Shown: piece after piece, positions 27,601 through 39,278 of the stretch
Layout of the letters: the number at the start of each line of letters is the position of its first letter
Position numbering within the stretch: position 1 is the first letter of the stretch
NCBI GenBank assembly: GCA_907163375.1
Contig: CAJQUW010005569.1
Span: 124,001 to 188,000, forward strand
Length of the DNA: 64,000 nucleotides
Direction of reading: 5' to 3'
DNA from: Prostheceraeus crozeri
Lineage: Eukaryota > Platyhelminthes > Polycladida > Euryleptidae
Position numbers and translations under genes: made by a program
Notes under the pieces: model-generated
Told to the model about the DNA's origin: nothing
Databases searched by the model: none
Seen by the model: the letters and a program-made list of their open reading frames with translations, nothing else

Positions 27601-30600
27601 TTTAATCAACCAGTCAGAATTCCTTCGACATCTCCGACGTCGGTTTTGTGGGCGTTTGGTTAGCAATTTTTTCTATGAATTTGAGGAGAAAAATGATTGA
27701 GAAATAGACAGAAAAAAGTGACTTCATTGATGTCATCACATGCGAATATTTTTTTGTTGTGATACATCATACATCATCTGTTTTAGAAGTGCTGCATGTT
27801 CGATGAGTGATGTTTAGTGTAGTGTATTTTTATTGATGAAATATAAATCAGAAAAATACATCTTGACATGCAAAATTACTCAAAATAGATAAAAGTGATT
27901 CTCCAATATAATTTTACAGAAGTGGAATAATATATCAAGTTTTAAAATGTCTGCACATATAGGGGAAAAAAGAATTCGCATAGATGTTACAATGACAGAG
28001 AGGAATACGGAACTTTTTCGAATGTAAGAGTACAGGAGGCACAAGAACTAAGCGGATGAAGTGCATCTTTTGATATTACAGTCCACAAGTTCGTAGCTAC
28101 ATGTACACGTCGGTCATGAAGGATAGTTCTACCACAAGAACACGACCAATTTTGAATATCGTAGTCCATGTACATAATACGATTCGCACGATTATGGATT
28201 TTCCTCAACATCTTTGCTTGCTTGTCATGTAGTCCCATAAATAAAGGGCAGCAGTATTCCATTATTTATCTCACAATAATATTGCTTCGCACACTATATG
28301 AAGATCGTCTAGCGGAATCATGAGTCTTAGTTTGCGAATAGTATGAAGTCTCTGACTGCATTTACAGCGCAAGTATTCAACATGAAAGTCCCAATTCAGT
28401 TTGTTGTTGAATACTACTGCCAGAAGTTTCATAGATGCAACTTGAGGATTAGTCGTGTTTATCAGTGTATCAATTTTCCCCTGTGCTTTTGTGTGAGCTA
28501 GATATTAGATGAACATGAAAGTTTTCAATAAGACATTAAACTAGAGTGTTTGAGTTTGAATCCAATATATTGAGTAAATAGTCATATATAGAATCTTGTC
28601 AACTATTTTTGACGGGTCATTCTTAGCAAGTGTAAAATCAAGTTGTTCAACTCCTTGAATTTTACTGCAGGATGGAAAAATTAAACAAAACAAGTAAGTA
28701 AGACCCGACGTTTTGTCTCACAGACATAATCATGAGCAATGGTCAAACAGTTCCATTGCTCATGATTATGTCAATGTGAGACGAACCGTCGAGTCTTATT
28801 TGTTTTTGTTTAATTTATCCACCCTGCAATGAAATTCAAGGAATTGAACAACTTGCTTTTACAACACCTATACAGAATCTAATTCCAATTTTTAATAAAT
28901 GATAGCCTAAGAATTAATATCAGTCATCTTAGTCTCATCCATGAATGTATTGCTTATTAGTAGTTGAATTTCTTGGAGATTTGTTTTCATTTATTACTTA
29001 TTACTTCGGACTAAATATTTGAGTGACTGGTGTTAAAGTCAGGTGATAAGTAACATGATAAATAATCAAATGACTAGAACAAAATTCATGAAATCTGTAA
29101 TTGTGAGATCGATCGCACATTGACAAGTTTATCGATTTAGATCTTGTAATCATTTGACCCATTAATTGAAAACTGCCTTAGTCACTGGTACGTTCACAAG
29201 TAGAAGAGCAGTAACAAATCATAGCGACATCAAGTATTGTGGCATGCAAATGTGTATATCAGCAGTATTAGCCGTAATCTTAAGAAACATGAACAGTAAC
29301 GCTTAGATCCAAATTTTCTCATTCATGAATCAAATTGAATTTCAAACTGTTCATCATAGCTACAAAGTAAGAGCTGTCAACTGACTGATACAGATTTTTT
29401 TAAACTTGTAGGTAAATATGCATTTTTAGCATGTGATATTTTACTAAAGCACTGTGGCCTTGTTTTTTGAGCACATGAATACTTGCATCGTTTTTCTTTT
29501 TCTTTTGTCTTTCATCAATGTTCACTCTCTTTTGAATAATTTCCATACGCTGAAACGGAAAATTTGTGAATCTCATAATGAACTGAATTACCTTTACGGT
29601 TACATTCCGCAGAATCTAAATTGCATTATTTGAAAGCCAATTTACCAAAACAGAAGCAGGCAATTAATTTATTATTCAATGATAACAAATATGCCGCATG
29701 TCATTGTAAAATGTGAGAATATATTCATCGATATAGGAAATTCTTGAATTATCATTCAAGAGTTTCCTCCACTTAGTCAATCAAATGTCAAAGATAATGA
29801 TCAATGAAATTTAATCGCATCAGAAGTCGAGATCTTGCGGTCCGCTCCACATCAGTAATCATTGGTCAAATTAAGAGATTATGATCGGCAATTGAAATCT
29901 ATGGTCATTCTTGACATTCAATAATAGACCAAGTTTACATAAAAAAATGAATTCACAGGAAGTCCGAGTGTCTTCACAGCTAGAAGACAATTGGGTCGTG
30001 CAATCAAGTAGAGATTACATAGATGACCTCAGCGATAACATCAGGCAATTTAAATCTCGTCAATTTGTTTCAATCAACTTACTGTTACTTTATACCAAGA
30101 AGATCTGATAAACTGCTGGCTTCAATAGATTGTCGCAAAACTTGATAACTGATTCGGACCGATAACATCAGCAACCACTTATTATACCTCTTCTATGATA
30201 CCGTCACTACCATAGTATTATCTTATAAAGAGAAAAGATTGCTCATTGAGTACAAATCAGAAATGGCTGATTTCAAAGCAGCAATTATGATTGATTATGA
30301 TTGAGGCTCTTAAGTGTCTTGAAAGCTTTCAGTGGTAGGATATAGATCATTTTACAAAAGAGTGCATGTTGATGCAAGCGCCTGGCACAAGGTGCCCTTA
30401 CCGCTTACCCGTCACGCACTCTTGGCGACGATTCATGGGAGATTTCTTGGATATTGAATTTGGACTTGCCCCCATTATAAAGATCCCACCATTTAACCAG
30501 ACACAAACTCATCGTGTTGCGCATCAAACAAATTGCCGATAGGTATAGTCTGGGGAACTCATTTGAGAGAGAGATTATTTCAGTCACAGACGACAAAATT

Positions 30601-33600
30601 TAGCACGCAAAGAAAAAGATGAATAATTAGTTCGCAAATAGAAATGCCATATAGGCCAAGTAAAAAATATAAGAAAGCATAAAGCCGTATCTATCTGGCA
30701 TCATCTTTTTTTACAGCTGACTTAATTAATAGAATTTGCCAAATCATGAACAGTTGATTTACTCCAAGGTATGTCACATATAACTAGACGTCATGTTGGA
30801 ATTGTGACTGCATAATTAATAGCTTCGATAATGGATATTGGCCCCGCACCTGGTGTGAATACTACCTCCTTAAACGTGAGTGTTTTGGCGAAGGCTCTCC
30901 TTTGAAAGGCCTCTTAGATCTTTGAACCATGGGCCACTTGCACCTCTCCATCGTTCACCAACCAGCTTCACTAATGTGAGTTAAAGTGCGGCTAAAAGTC
31001 TCCACTGTCAATTTTTGACTTGTGGAGCTCTCTAACAATTGGCATTGTATAATTTTAAATTGTCGACAAAAGGCACTAATTTACTCTTGAAGCTTCTCAA
31101 CACAAGCAATGTCAATATCTATTCATTGTTTGTGAATTCTTTTTATGCCATGTTAACATCGTCGGAAGCATACAATTTGTAATTCTTCATGCAAAGTGAA
31201 CTAACTTACACACAGATACCTACTTTTTGATTAATCATAAATTGGGCGTGCTGAAAGCACAGCCTTGGTCATGTTCCTTTGTGATTCAACGAAGCGATAA
31301 AATTAATGATAACCTTGTCTAGACCACAGTCTCCACTACTGACTTATGTCAGCACTGCAGGTAAGCGTGCTGACTGATCTATAAAGTTGGGTTGGGGGCA
31401 ATTTATTAGACTACCTTTTGCTCTGTGGTCGCTCGATGAAACTGCCACTCTTTGACGCGCACCGCGCGTGAGAAACACTGACAGTTCAGGGCTTGGCGCC
31501 TGGGCGGTTCTAAGGTCTGACTAGAGGGGCGGTACGAAGCCCTGTTGGAGCTCTTTCGTGGTCCAGTATGTTGCTCGGTAGAACATGTGCATCGCTGCAT
31601 GAGGTAGCCATGGTCTTGCTGGGCTTTGGTTCTTACAGGTGAAGTGAAAGAGATTCCGATACATGATCAGCATCATTCAAAGATGTCATGTCCTCAGCAA
31701 CCGTTAGAAGCATTATAGCAAATTCCAATTGCTCATTCCAAAGTATAAATTACTGTTCCTTATCTTTAGCTTACGATTGACGACCGCGAATAGTTCATGA
31801 TCTTTGGTCCATGAATGATGCTTTGAGGATGATCTCTTATCTGGATCAGCAGAATAGCTGTTTTAGCTATACAACAGAGAATTTTCTTTTGGGAATTTTG
31901 TAGACGCTTTATTTAATACAGCTAAAGTACAGCTACAAGAAAACATCATGCGGGTTCCTTGATTGACAGATGCATTTAGAGAATGGTTTCTGAGATATGA
32001 TGTAGATGAAAGTGCAATATAAATGAGACACTTATATCACTCTACTTACAAGCTCAACAACTGATTAATGAGTAGAATGTTCAAGGTGGAAATATCTATG
32101 TTGTTTAATGCGCATTCCTTAGTTAGTCTTTTTCGAAGCAGAGTTATAAGAAATTTATAAAGAGAGGTTTATTTCAATAATGCGAAAATGATTTGTCACA
32201 GTGACTTGCAATCAGCTGACGACAGAATTTGGACACTCTCTCTTATACTTGAATGTTAATTGTATGTCATTGGACACAGGCTTCTACTTATATTGCATGA
32301 ATGATCACTGCACTATCTGATAAGCTAACTAGTGACAACAAAACTGACGGAACAGCTAGTTCCTCAAGCTGGCTTCTAATATATTCGCCATTAATACTAA
32401 TTTTTTAGGCTTTCTTCACTGATTTAGTTTGCAGAAAGTGAGAAATGTATTCAATGTGATGATTTAAGCAAATAACTTGCTTTTTGTAAGCGGATATGAA
32501 CTGCAGAGACCTCTCAATTTTACTTTGATAACTATTCATTTTCCTACTCGTCAGATAATTTTTAAGCGACACAGTACTCCAAGTCACAAGTCAGCATAGG
32601 CCATGAAGGCAGATATCGTAAGCTCATGTGAATTTATGGAAGCAAATGTGAAAAATAGATTGGCTCATGTTATACTATCCTATGTCGGAATATATTTTTA
32701 TCATCTTTCACTTCGATCACTACATTTCTCATGGAATATATGTTACAAATACAAATATCACTCTCCAAATGGGTGTCATCAATTGACTATGCTTGATAAT
32801 ATATTCATTTCCAGTTGAAATTGTCCAAAGTTTCTGCACAATACTAACTGAATGCGTGTAAGTCAATGCTAATTAGCCATTTTAATGTCTTTTGGTAACT
32901 TTTGACGACAGATTAAAAGCATAAATCATGTAGTTGTGCCATTTACCATAGGCAAGATAATTAAATAAATTTATCTCAGTGCATCTTTGTGAAAAAGTCA
33001 AAGTCATGATATATGATATAATCCATGTGAATATAAAGAGATTCACAGCTCACTGGAAAAGGCATGTCCCTTTGAGAGAATGGCATCCATTCTTCAGTAG
33101 CAGTGACAGTCATAATATGATTTCTTATCTCTTTAGAAGTAATTTAGTGAAACTCATTAAACACAAACACAATGACATAATTTCTTTCATCTAGATTGCT
33201 GTCATTCTCAACTTGTTCCTGTACCCACTTGTTAATGGAATATTGTCTCTTATGCTGCAAGATTCTGCTCAAGCGAAACTTCCCACGCCATAACGTGAAG
33301 TCAAGTTTGTCGACATGAAATTAAGCGTGACATTGACACAAAAGCATGATTCTAGTAGCATTAAGGTCAACACGCCATTCTATGGTATGTGTATTCACCT
33401 AGCTTCCACTCACTTAATGTATGATTACATCTGTGACTTATTCTCAATATATCAATGCGCGCGGAACCGGTGGAGCGGGTGGGGCAGCCTCTGCATTAAG
33501 ACTTTGAGAGCTGAGGAAATGAATAACTCGAGCGTCAAATGAATAATTTTTTGAATTATAAGGTTACTGTGAAACTCGTAGAAACAATGAAGTTGATAAA

Positions 33601-36600
33601 ATCAGGGTACTTATGGGTTATCTCCGCCACGTTTTCAAATTTATTTAAAATCCATAGAAATGAATCAATCGTCATGAAACACCTAAGTGAGGATATTTTT
33701 TACTCAAATACAAAAATTTGTGCAAATCGGACAAGTAGTTTTTTAATTAGGGGCGATAACTTAAGGTGCAGCGATGTCTGCAGCTTGATCTGACTTCTTC
33801 TGACCTCATCGTCTGAGAAGAAAGCACTTCAGGTCCACAATGTTATTCCCGACAACTCATGAAGTGATATTGGCCATACCACATCCCTTACAATAACATT
33901 ATTAACTAATAAAAGTGTGACAAGGTAGTGGTCGTGGGAAGATTTCAAATATGAGTGGATGAGACGAAGAGGGGAGAGAACAATATACACACGAGTAACA
34001 ATAATGCGTCGAACAGACGAATTCAAAGCTGTTGTCATTGCTACACTTCATGTTATCGTCTCCAATGCAGAAAGCACTTGTCCTATCTGCATGAATTTTT
34101 GTGTGTAGGTAGAACATATGCTTGATTACGTCTACATGAAGTTTGGTGACAATTGATGCATTTTTGCAGATTTTAGACAACTTTGAAAACCTGGGAGGAT
34201 AGCCCATAAGTACCAAATTCAGTGTACTGCAGGCCAATACGCGATTTCAACACGCATATTTCAGTTAATAGATTAGATATCTCTGCATCTCCGTAATGAA
34301 ATTTGTTTTACATGTTTAATTCAACTTTTCATGCTGGCTTGAACGTCAGTCGGAGAGTGTTAACACTCCACAATCCTTTATCAAAGGCTTATGAGTGAAA
34401 TTGGTTCTTATGTAGGCCTAATGCACCCAATCACTCGTAGTCAGGGTTCGCCTACACTTCAATTGAACTACGAAGTTATTGCAAAAGCGGCGACATTTTG
34501 AATTAATTCTTCCTTAATCCGTCTGATGATCGAAGATCACAGTCGAGCATTACCAGCTACTAACTTCTGGGTTAACATTCATTCTAGAGTCAGTGACGTT
34601 TTTTCTCTATACTTGATATTCGTTCCTGACCTGTCTCCTAACTGATTGTTTTCATTGTTAAATGTAAATCAAACAGTGCCGATGTCTTGATACTTTATTT
34701 TCAGACGCACAAAGCTGATAATCCGTCAGCATACGATTTTCGGATCCTCTGACTTCTCTTTTGATGACAATGTTGCGTACAGTACATGAAAATAGGATGA
34801 ACAATTGATTCTGACAGTGATGATTTCAATAACACAAAACCAATCACCATAGCTGGTATCAAGTGCACTACACTGCTTTATCTGATAATCTGCTTCGCAA
34901 GTTGAAACAGCAAAAAAAATAAACTTGGAAATCTGCATATACGCTGCCAAAAACAGATCGAGATCTTTTCCGATTAAGATCTTCGCACACATTTAAAAAC
35001 CTATAATAGTCTACTATCTAAATCAGGGCTTCCCAAATTATTTTCTTTCATTGTCTCTGACTCGTAAGCAGGGTTTGTAATCCGACGTACTTTTCTAAAA
35101 CTGGGAGTTTCGGGATGCGAAAAAAGAACAACTCCGGGATCCCGGGGATTCCGGGTTTACGAAAAATTCGTTTCATGGTCTGTTAGTCTAGGAAGAAAAT
35201 TGCCTTTTAACACTAGAACTACGGATGGCGTGATTTCTGGGTGATCTTCAGCAGCAGAATTTGCTGCTTCACATAATCTGATGAATTAATGTGGGCCAAA
35301 TGAGTAATGTAGTGTAATTTGATGTTTACTCGAATTATGTCCCTATACATAACAGTTACTACTAAAAATTCAGATTTACTTTTTGGCCTTTTTGGAAATA
35401 GTGAGTTTCATTATTGCACAATTTTCTGTGATTATTTTTAATATCCATTGTGCGATGAGATTAAGTTCACATATAGGGCGCAAATATGCAATCAATCCTA
35501 TGTGCACCGACACTACTGTTACATGCAGTATTTGACATAAGATGAACATTCAATGAACAAAATTCAAGAAATCGAACAAAATTTAATCGATTAGCCTACA
35601 CATCCAATTTCCACGCACAAAGCAGTTAAAAGTTTAACTTCAACTACTAACAGAACTACTAAATTGATAAAAAAATCCCAGAATCCCGCGAGCAAAATCC
35701 GGGGATTTAGGGATTTTTAAGAGCTACTGAATCTCCTCTACTCACAACATATTGTCATTCTGCAGTTGCAATGGAGATAGTAAACTGTCGCTAAAGCAAC
35801 CGCTGTCAACCACTGGAAGTTGCCATCTTTTAGCCCCCATTGTTATGACAACACATGCCCACGACATAGCATTGTTTTCAATGTGGATGTCCGTTCTAGT
35901 CTTTTATTATTATTATTATCGTGGACTGTCAGATTTCTATAAATATTGACCAAGTTAAGTTCAAATGGAGCTGATTTTGGATGAGAAATTGTGTTGAAAA
36001 TACATTAGAATATTTAAAATATATACAATTACTTTTCCATTTTGTGATTTCTATGACGCTGGAAAACTATGTGGATAGACATTTTACTACGAACTAATTC
36101 AAAGAGAAAATATGTTAATAAACTTTGTGATAATATCTTACTCGTCTTCCTCTGTTATGAAAGAATTTATTGCGCATTTAATGTGATCCATCGTCCTTGA
36201 AACCTATTCTATATATGAGTAGATGTTAGTGATATTAAAACGATTGTCGGCCTTTGCTTTAATTTCTTTACATTATTCTAATTTCGTGGGAAAATTCCTG
36301 TCGGAAGTTTTCCTTTGAACAAAACAAATTACATTTACTGATGTAGTTTTGAAAAGATGAAACGACAAGTGTCTAAATCAGTTACCAGCGCATTATGATT
36401 GCCACTTGTGAAAGCCAAAAGTTACGATACAGTGGGAATCTTTGAAAATAATTTCTGTATTGTTGTTGCTGTTCATCATAGACCTTGAGATGCACGTGTC
36501 GTTATTGGACAGGTGTTCATCCACTGATTAAAATGCTAAACAACAAAATGGTATTAAAGAATCAGATTGGATTTTCCTCATCATGATTTTCTCAGCAATT

Positions 36601-37967
36601 GTGAAAAGTCAAGGGTGCTTGTTGCTGTAAGGAGAGATTGTATCTCCAAAATCTGACCCTAATCAGTGATGATATTGAGAGATAGGAATCAATCTATTCA
36701 ATAGATGAAAAATGTCTATTCTATTCATCACAAGAAAAAGCTTCAACATGACAAATACTTCATCGTGATGGAAACTATCTTTTGAAAACTTCATGGTGCA
36801 AAATCTCTGATTGTATATCTTCCGAAGTCAATTTCACAGCTAGGTAACAGATTTGGCGACGTTGACTTTCTCTGCAAACTTAGTCACCTTATTGACCCCA
36901 TCTGTGTTTCCACGGCCATATTTTACTATCGATGGTCAATAAGGTTTAAGTCCTGTGAATCCTATCAAATGTGAATACAAATAGGCTTGCTCATCCAGAT
37001 ATTCATGTATCGTAATCAACGTCGTAATTAGCATTTTGTAAGAACATCAATTTTGAAGGCAATTCAGATGAATATTTTTGGTAAAGAAATTAGCTGTTCT
37101 GTACGTTAGTAATGTGTTTCTTTAGAGAGTCTGGTTGAAATAGCCTACATGACTGGAGAATAAGTATCGGCTTCGCTTGCGTGAAGCTCACGCCTTACAG
37201 CTGAGAAGTTAAGTATTTCGAGGTGACTTTATAAAAGAAAGAAGTTATTCTTGCCAGTATTTTCTGTGACAAATTCATTGAATAGAAATATTATCCATGC
37301 TGACTCTATATTTGCTATCTCTGCAAAGTAATGGCTAGTGTTTTGGTTCGTTGGAATTCAGGCATAAATTAAAGATCATGACCAAAAAAGATTGAAGCAT
37401 CGCAATTTACACTATAGTTAACGAAGAATTTGCTTAGTATGCTACACCGACCTCAAATAAATTGAGAGGCATCAATCAGATGTACGCAGAGATTACTTCG
37501 TCTGAAGAACTTGGGGAAAAGCTGAAAATATTAAATCAAAATTTGAAAGCTGAATGATCATTTTTGCTTGACATTGATATAATTACACATATTCATGTTA
37601 AATCCTTTGTCTTACAGATTCCACAGGCGATGACTCGTATGCTTCGAAAGGAGGCGAAATCCGATCTCTTCATGAACCTCTGCGGGTTGCTGCTTATCAG
37701 GACCAAGCTCAGTTATCTCTCAGTCACCATATCCAAGCCACGTACCCAACCCAACCCTTCCGATTCGGCAAGCTCCTGCTTCTGCTACCTGCTTTGAAGA
37801 ACGTGAACCAAAAAGTTGTTGAAGATCTCTTCTTCCGGCGCATTGTAGGAGACATTTCGATTGAAAAATTGCTGATAGACATGCTGACCACTACGAACTC
37901 TTCCACAACCTCAGTATCTTCGTCCGCGTCATCGACCCCTCCCTTCTCCCAGGTCGCATTTGCATAG
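6649..37967 (+). CDS. tll: tailless/TLX orphan nuclear receptor (NR2E1), 8 coding exons
   Basis: Coding exons: 6649-6682, 9782-9863, 9929-9947, 12807-12942, 19279-19616, 23361-23598, 25405-25554, 37618-37967; 1347 nt, 448 residues plus TAG. Every junction is GT-AG and the phases agree. Two C4 zinc fingers span residues ~20-82, with the P-box CDGCAGFFK and seven residues between the first two cysteines of finger 2, both as in Drosophila tailless. The C-terminal extension [17 protein letters not shown] (~91-107) is a family signature. The hinge (~112-203) is Ala/Ser/Thr/Pro-rich. The ligand-binding domain (~204-424) ends in [18 protein letters not shown], matching the last helices of tailless/TLX, then a Ser/Thr tail. 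Family members are nuclear transcription factors, mostly repressors, that pattern head and brain and maintain neural stem cells. Length is close to fly tailless (452). I am confident of the subfamily; dissatisfaction and PNR fit less well. Confidence 0.95.
6683..9781. other. tll intron 1, no gene seen
   Basis: About 3.1 kb of AT-rich DNA. Short open frames at 8573 and 8981 match nothing I recognise. No RNA gene or mobile-element protein is visible. Confidence 0.6.
9782..9863 (+). CDS. tll: tll coding exon 2 (first zinc finger)
   Basis: Encodes [11 protein letters not shown] through the knuckle [14 protein letters not shown] of the first zinc finger. Acceptor is TTTTTTTTCAG; donor is GTAAGT at 9864. 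Ends in phase 2. Confidence 0.95.
9929..9947 (+). CDS. tll: tll microexon 3 (19 nt, P-box)
   Basis: A 19-nt exon between a 65-bp intron (acceptor CTTTCAG) and a GTGAGT donor at 9948. It supplies the CAGFFK part of the P-box recognition helix, so it cannot be skipped without destroying DNA binding. Its phases match both neighbours. Confidence 0.93.
9948..12806. other. tll intron 3, no gene seen
   Basis: About 2.9 kb, AT-rich, with a short TC microsatellite near 11774-11790. Open frames such as 10191-10529 are low-complexity and have no recognisable domain. Confidence 0.6.
12807..12942 (+). CDS. tll: tll coding exon 4 (second zinc finger)
   Basis: Encodes the second zinc finger from [12 protein letters not shown] to [11 protein letters not shown]. 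The family core [12 protein letters not shown] is present. Acceptor CTGCAG, donor GTAAAC; ends in phase 1. Confidence 0.95.
16231..16402 (-). repeat. tRNA-derived SINE-like repeat, family A copy 1
   Basis: On the - strand, GTTCGAGTCC (16274-16283) fits the RNA polymerase III B box, downstream of a tRNA-like A-box region. The ~172-bp segment is similar to 18913-19086 over its whole length, including the non-tRNA tail GGTACAAAAGGAATGC (+ strand reading). Two dispersed copies with a tRNA-like head make a SINE more likely than a tRNA gene. Confidence 0.65.
18913..19086 (-). repeat. tRNA-derived SINE-like repeat, family A copy 2
   Basis: Carries the B box GGTTCGATTCC on the - strand (18961-18971) and the same body and tail as 16231-16402. 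Differences between the copies are scattered, so both are old enough to have drifted. No clear target-site duplication could be assigned. Confidence 0.65.
19279..19616 (+). CDS. tll: tll coding exon 5 (C-terminal extension and hinge)
   Basis: Starts with [14 protein letters not shown] and runs through an alanine run and a Ser/Thr/Pro-rich, low-complexity hinge ending QQSPR before a GTGAGT donor. GC content is visibly higher than in the surrounding introns. Phase 0 exit. Confidence 0.93.
20590..20690 (-). repeat. tRNA-derived SINE-like repeat, family B copy 1
   Basis: The - strand reads TAGCTCAGTGGGTAG (A-box region, 20647-20661) followed by a degenerate B box (20609-20626) and a 3' part containing GCCGCAC. 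The acceptor-stem halves do not pair convincingly, so this is unlikely to be a functional tRNA. The 3' flank GCATGGCAATTT/GCATGTCAATTT is shared with the second copy at 22070. Confidence 0.55.
22070..22118 (-). repeat. tRNA-derived SINE-like repeat, family B copy 2 (short)
   Basis: Shares CATGCAAAAGA and GTGCGGCTGGTAGGA with 20590-20690 and keeps a perfect B box, GGTTCGAATCC, on the - strand (22098-22108). The tRNA-like 5' half is absent, so this is a 5'-truncated copy, as is usual for SINEs. Confidence 0.55.
23361..23598 (+). CDS. tll: tll coding exon 6 (ligand-binding domain, N-terminal helices)
   Basis: Encodes the signature helices of the ligand-binding domain, including [19 protein letters not shown] and the following segment [19 protein letters not shown], aligned to the helix 3-5 region of TLX/tailless. 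Acceptor TTTCAG, donor GTAAGT; phase 1 exit. Confidence 0.95.
23599..25404. other. tll intron 6, no gene seen
   Basis: About 1.8 kb, AT-rich. No repeat, RNA gene or protein similarity recognised. Confidence 0.6.
25405..25554 (+). CDS. tll: tll coding exon 7 (ligand-binding domain, middle)
   Basis: Encodes [18 protein letters not shown] and [13 protein letters not shown], matching the middle helices of NR2E ligand-binding domains. Acceptor TTCCAG, donor GTAAGT; phase 1 exit into the 12-kb last intron. Confidence 0.93.
27987..28500 (-). mobile_element. LINE (CR1/L2/Jockey-like) reverse-transcriptase 3' fragment
   Basis: The - strand frame 28262-27987 reads [15 protein letters not shown], then [18 protein letters not shown], the typical end of the reverse-transcriptase/thumb region of non-LTR retrotransposons. 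Just upstream (~28500-28263) another frame reads [16 protein letters not shown] and [17 protein letters not shown], the preceding segment of the same domain. A frame change and a stop separate the two parts, and no endonuclease or 5' half is present. A 5'-truncated, dead insertion in intron 7, antisense to tll. Clade assignment is tentative. Confidence 0.75.
28631..28863. repeat. snapback inverted repeat, arms ~111 bp, 10-nt loop
   Basis: Bases 28631-28742 and 28753-28863 are near-perfect reverse complements around a ~10-nt loop. No coding potential. It fits a foldback-type or MITE-like element, or an inverted duplication; one or two small indels separate the arms. Confidence 0.8.
37618..37967 (+). 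CDS. tll: tll terminal coding exon 8
   Basis: Encodes [16 protein letters not shown] and [18 protein letters not shown], the last helices of the ligand-binding domain, then a ~25-residue Ser/Thr-rich tail that vertebrate TLX lacks. Stop TAG at 37965-37967. Confidence 0.95.
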
Positions 37968-38830
37968 TTCTGTTCATAAGTATTTGATTCTTCACTATTT
38001 GATAATGATATGACTCCATATGCAACAGCAATGGAAATTGAATATTAATATTGTTGACTAGGCAATAGTTAGAATGACTTTTTGTCTTTGTTGAAACCAA
38101 ATAACTTGACGTAATATCACTGCATTTGTCAGAATTGATGGATATGAACTAATTTTGTTAATAATGAACGGCTTCGCATTTATGTGCGAAAGAATTTGAG
38201 CATTAGCTGTTCACATTGAAAATTTCTTTGTAAAAATATTTTATGAATTGTACATTTTTCATTTTTACTTATATTTGCTGACATTTCTTGTCAACTATTT
38301 CGACGAAAGAAAGACTCCGTTAGGAGGTATTATCAGAATTGTTTTATTTTCTTAAGCTGTTTCGACGGCGCACAAAGTATAAAAGATTGTTCAGTGTCAT
38401 GATGCTGTCCTTCATCTTTTTGTTCATTGGTATTTTGTGTACAGATCATGTGCTATAAATGTTTTCAAAGCTTTACATTCCATGTAGTCAAATGTCTTTG
38501 CTTCAACCAATGTATGATGAAGAAGTACTTTTTGACGTTTATGGAAATCCAGATTTGTCATAACTAACTCAGCACCGCTGTTTCAAGAGCATTTGAACGC
38601 TGTATTAATATGAGTTATATGAGCTGTAGAGGGTGACAATCGCTTCATGAACAAATATAAAACAATTTACATTCTGAACATAGCTGTTTTATGTGAAATA
38701 AACACTGCATTACATTGTTGGATGATAAAAAGAAGCCACAATGGGTTTAATGTGCAATGAGGCCTGATAACCAGGACAATCCAAGAACCAAAAAATGCTT
38801 TAAATGCAATAAAAGTACTGTAGCGTCTGT
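37968..38830 (+). other. tll: tll 3' untranslated region with poly(A) signals
   Basis: Two AATAAA hexamers on the + strand (38697-38702 and 38808-38813) follow the stop codon by about 0.73 and 0.84 kb. No other gene intervenes. Transcript end is predicted shortly after one of them, 450-560 bp before the Polinton. Confidence 0.55.
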
Positions 38831-39278
38831 GGATGCAATCTGTGCTCTACCTGAAAAGAAAGAATGGAAACTCCTGATCTCTGCGACGAGCATTTGCTTT
38901 CTTACACGAACACTTTAATATCCCTGTAATATCGAAGGTTAAGTAGTCATATCTCACACCTCGCTGTCAATTAGTAATCATCAGCTGGGTTGGGGCCCAC
39001 TGCGGACATCTGCTTGCAGGCACGGGCATGTACAATAATGGCTTTATCTGTGAATTCTTACCCGATAGCTCAGCTTCTATTATTTCGCGATGTCAGATGT
39101 GACAGCATCCTGCCAGCTTCCACGCTTCTCGGAAAAAAATGTTAGCTACAAACTTGACATTCGAAGATAAGGAGCAATAACCGAACTACGGGAAACGGTG
39201 CGGGCCCGGGCAAGCTTGCGGACATAACGTAAATGTAAACGCATCCAGAAATTGATGAAAGATGAACCATTCTAACTA
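38831..39278. other. intergenic spacer between tll and the Polinton
   Basis: About 450 bp without recognisable features; somewhat GC-richer from 38980 on. No target-site duplicate of the right flank was found in the last bases before the element. Confidence 0.5.

Larger units (their letters stand above)
25555..37617. other. tll intron 7 (12 kb), with LINE relic and snapback repeat
   Basis: The largest intron. It holds a LINE fragment (27987-28500), a snapback inverted repeat (28631-28863), a small GC-richer patch (about 31385-31640) of unknown nature, and a segment at about 35024-35740 with CCCGGGGATTCCGGG-type strings near its left side and related CCGGGGATT strings at its right, possibly a non-autonomous DNA transposon. 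No host gene is recognised inside it. Confidence 0.55.

Noticed and set aside
31385-31640. GC-richer patch with a 64-codon - strand frame
   Set aside because: The frame has no recognisable domain and the composition shift alone is not enough for a call.
35024-35740. Possible hAT-type non-autonomous DNA transposon
   Set aside because: CAGGGCTTCCCAAA at the left and CCGGG-rich strings at both sides are suggestive, but no matching terminal repeats or target-site duplication could be shown.
6649-37967. Receptor as dissatisfaction (NR2E4) or PNR (NR2E3) orthologue
   Set aside because: The P-box with alanine, the second-finger spacing and [15 protein letters not shown] fit tailless/TLX best.
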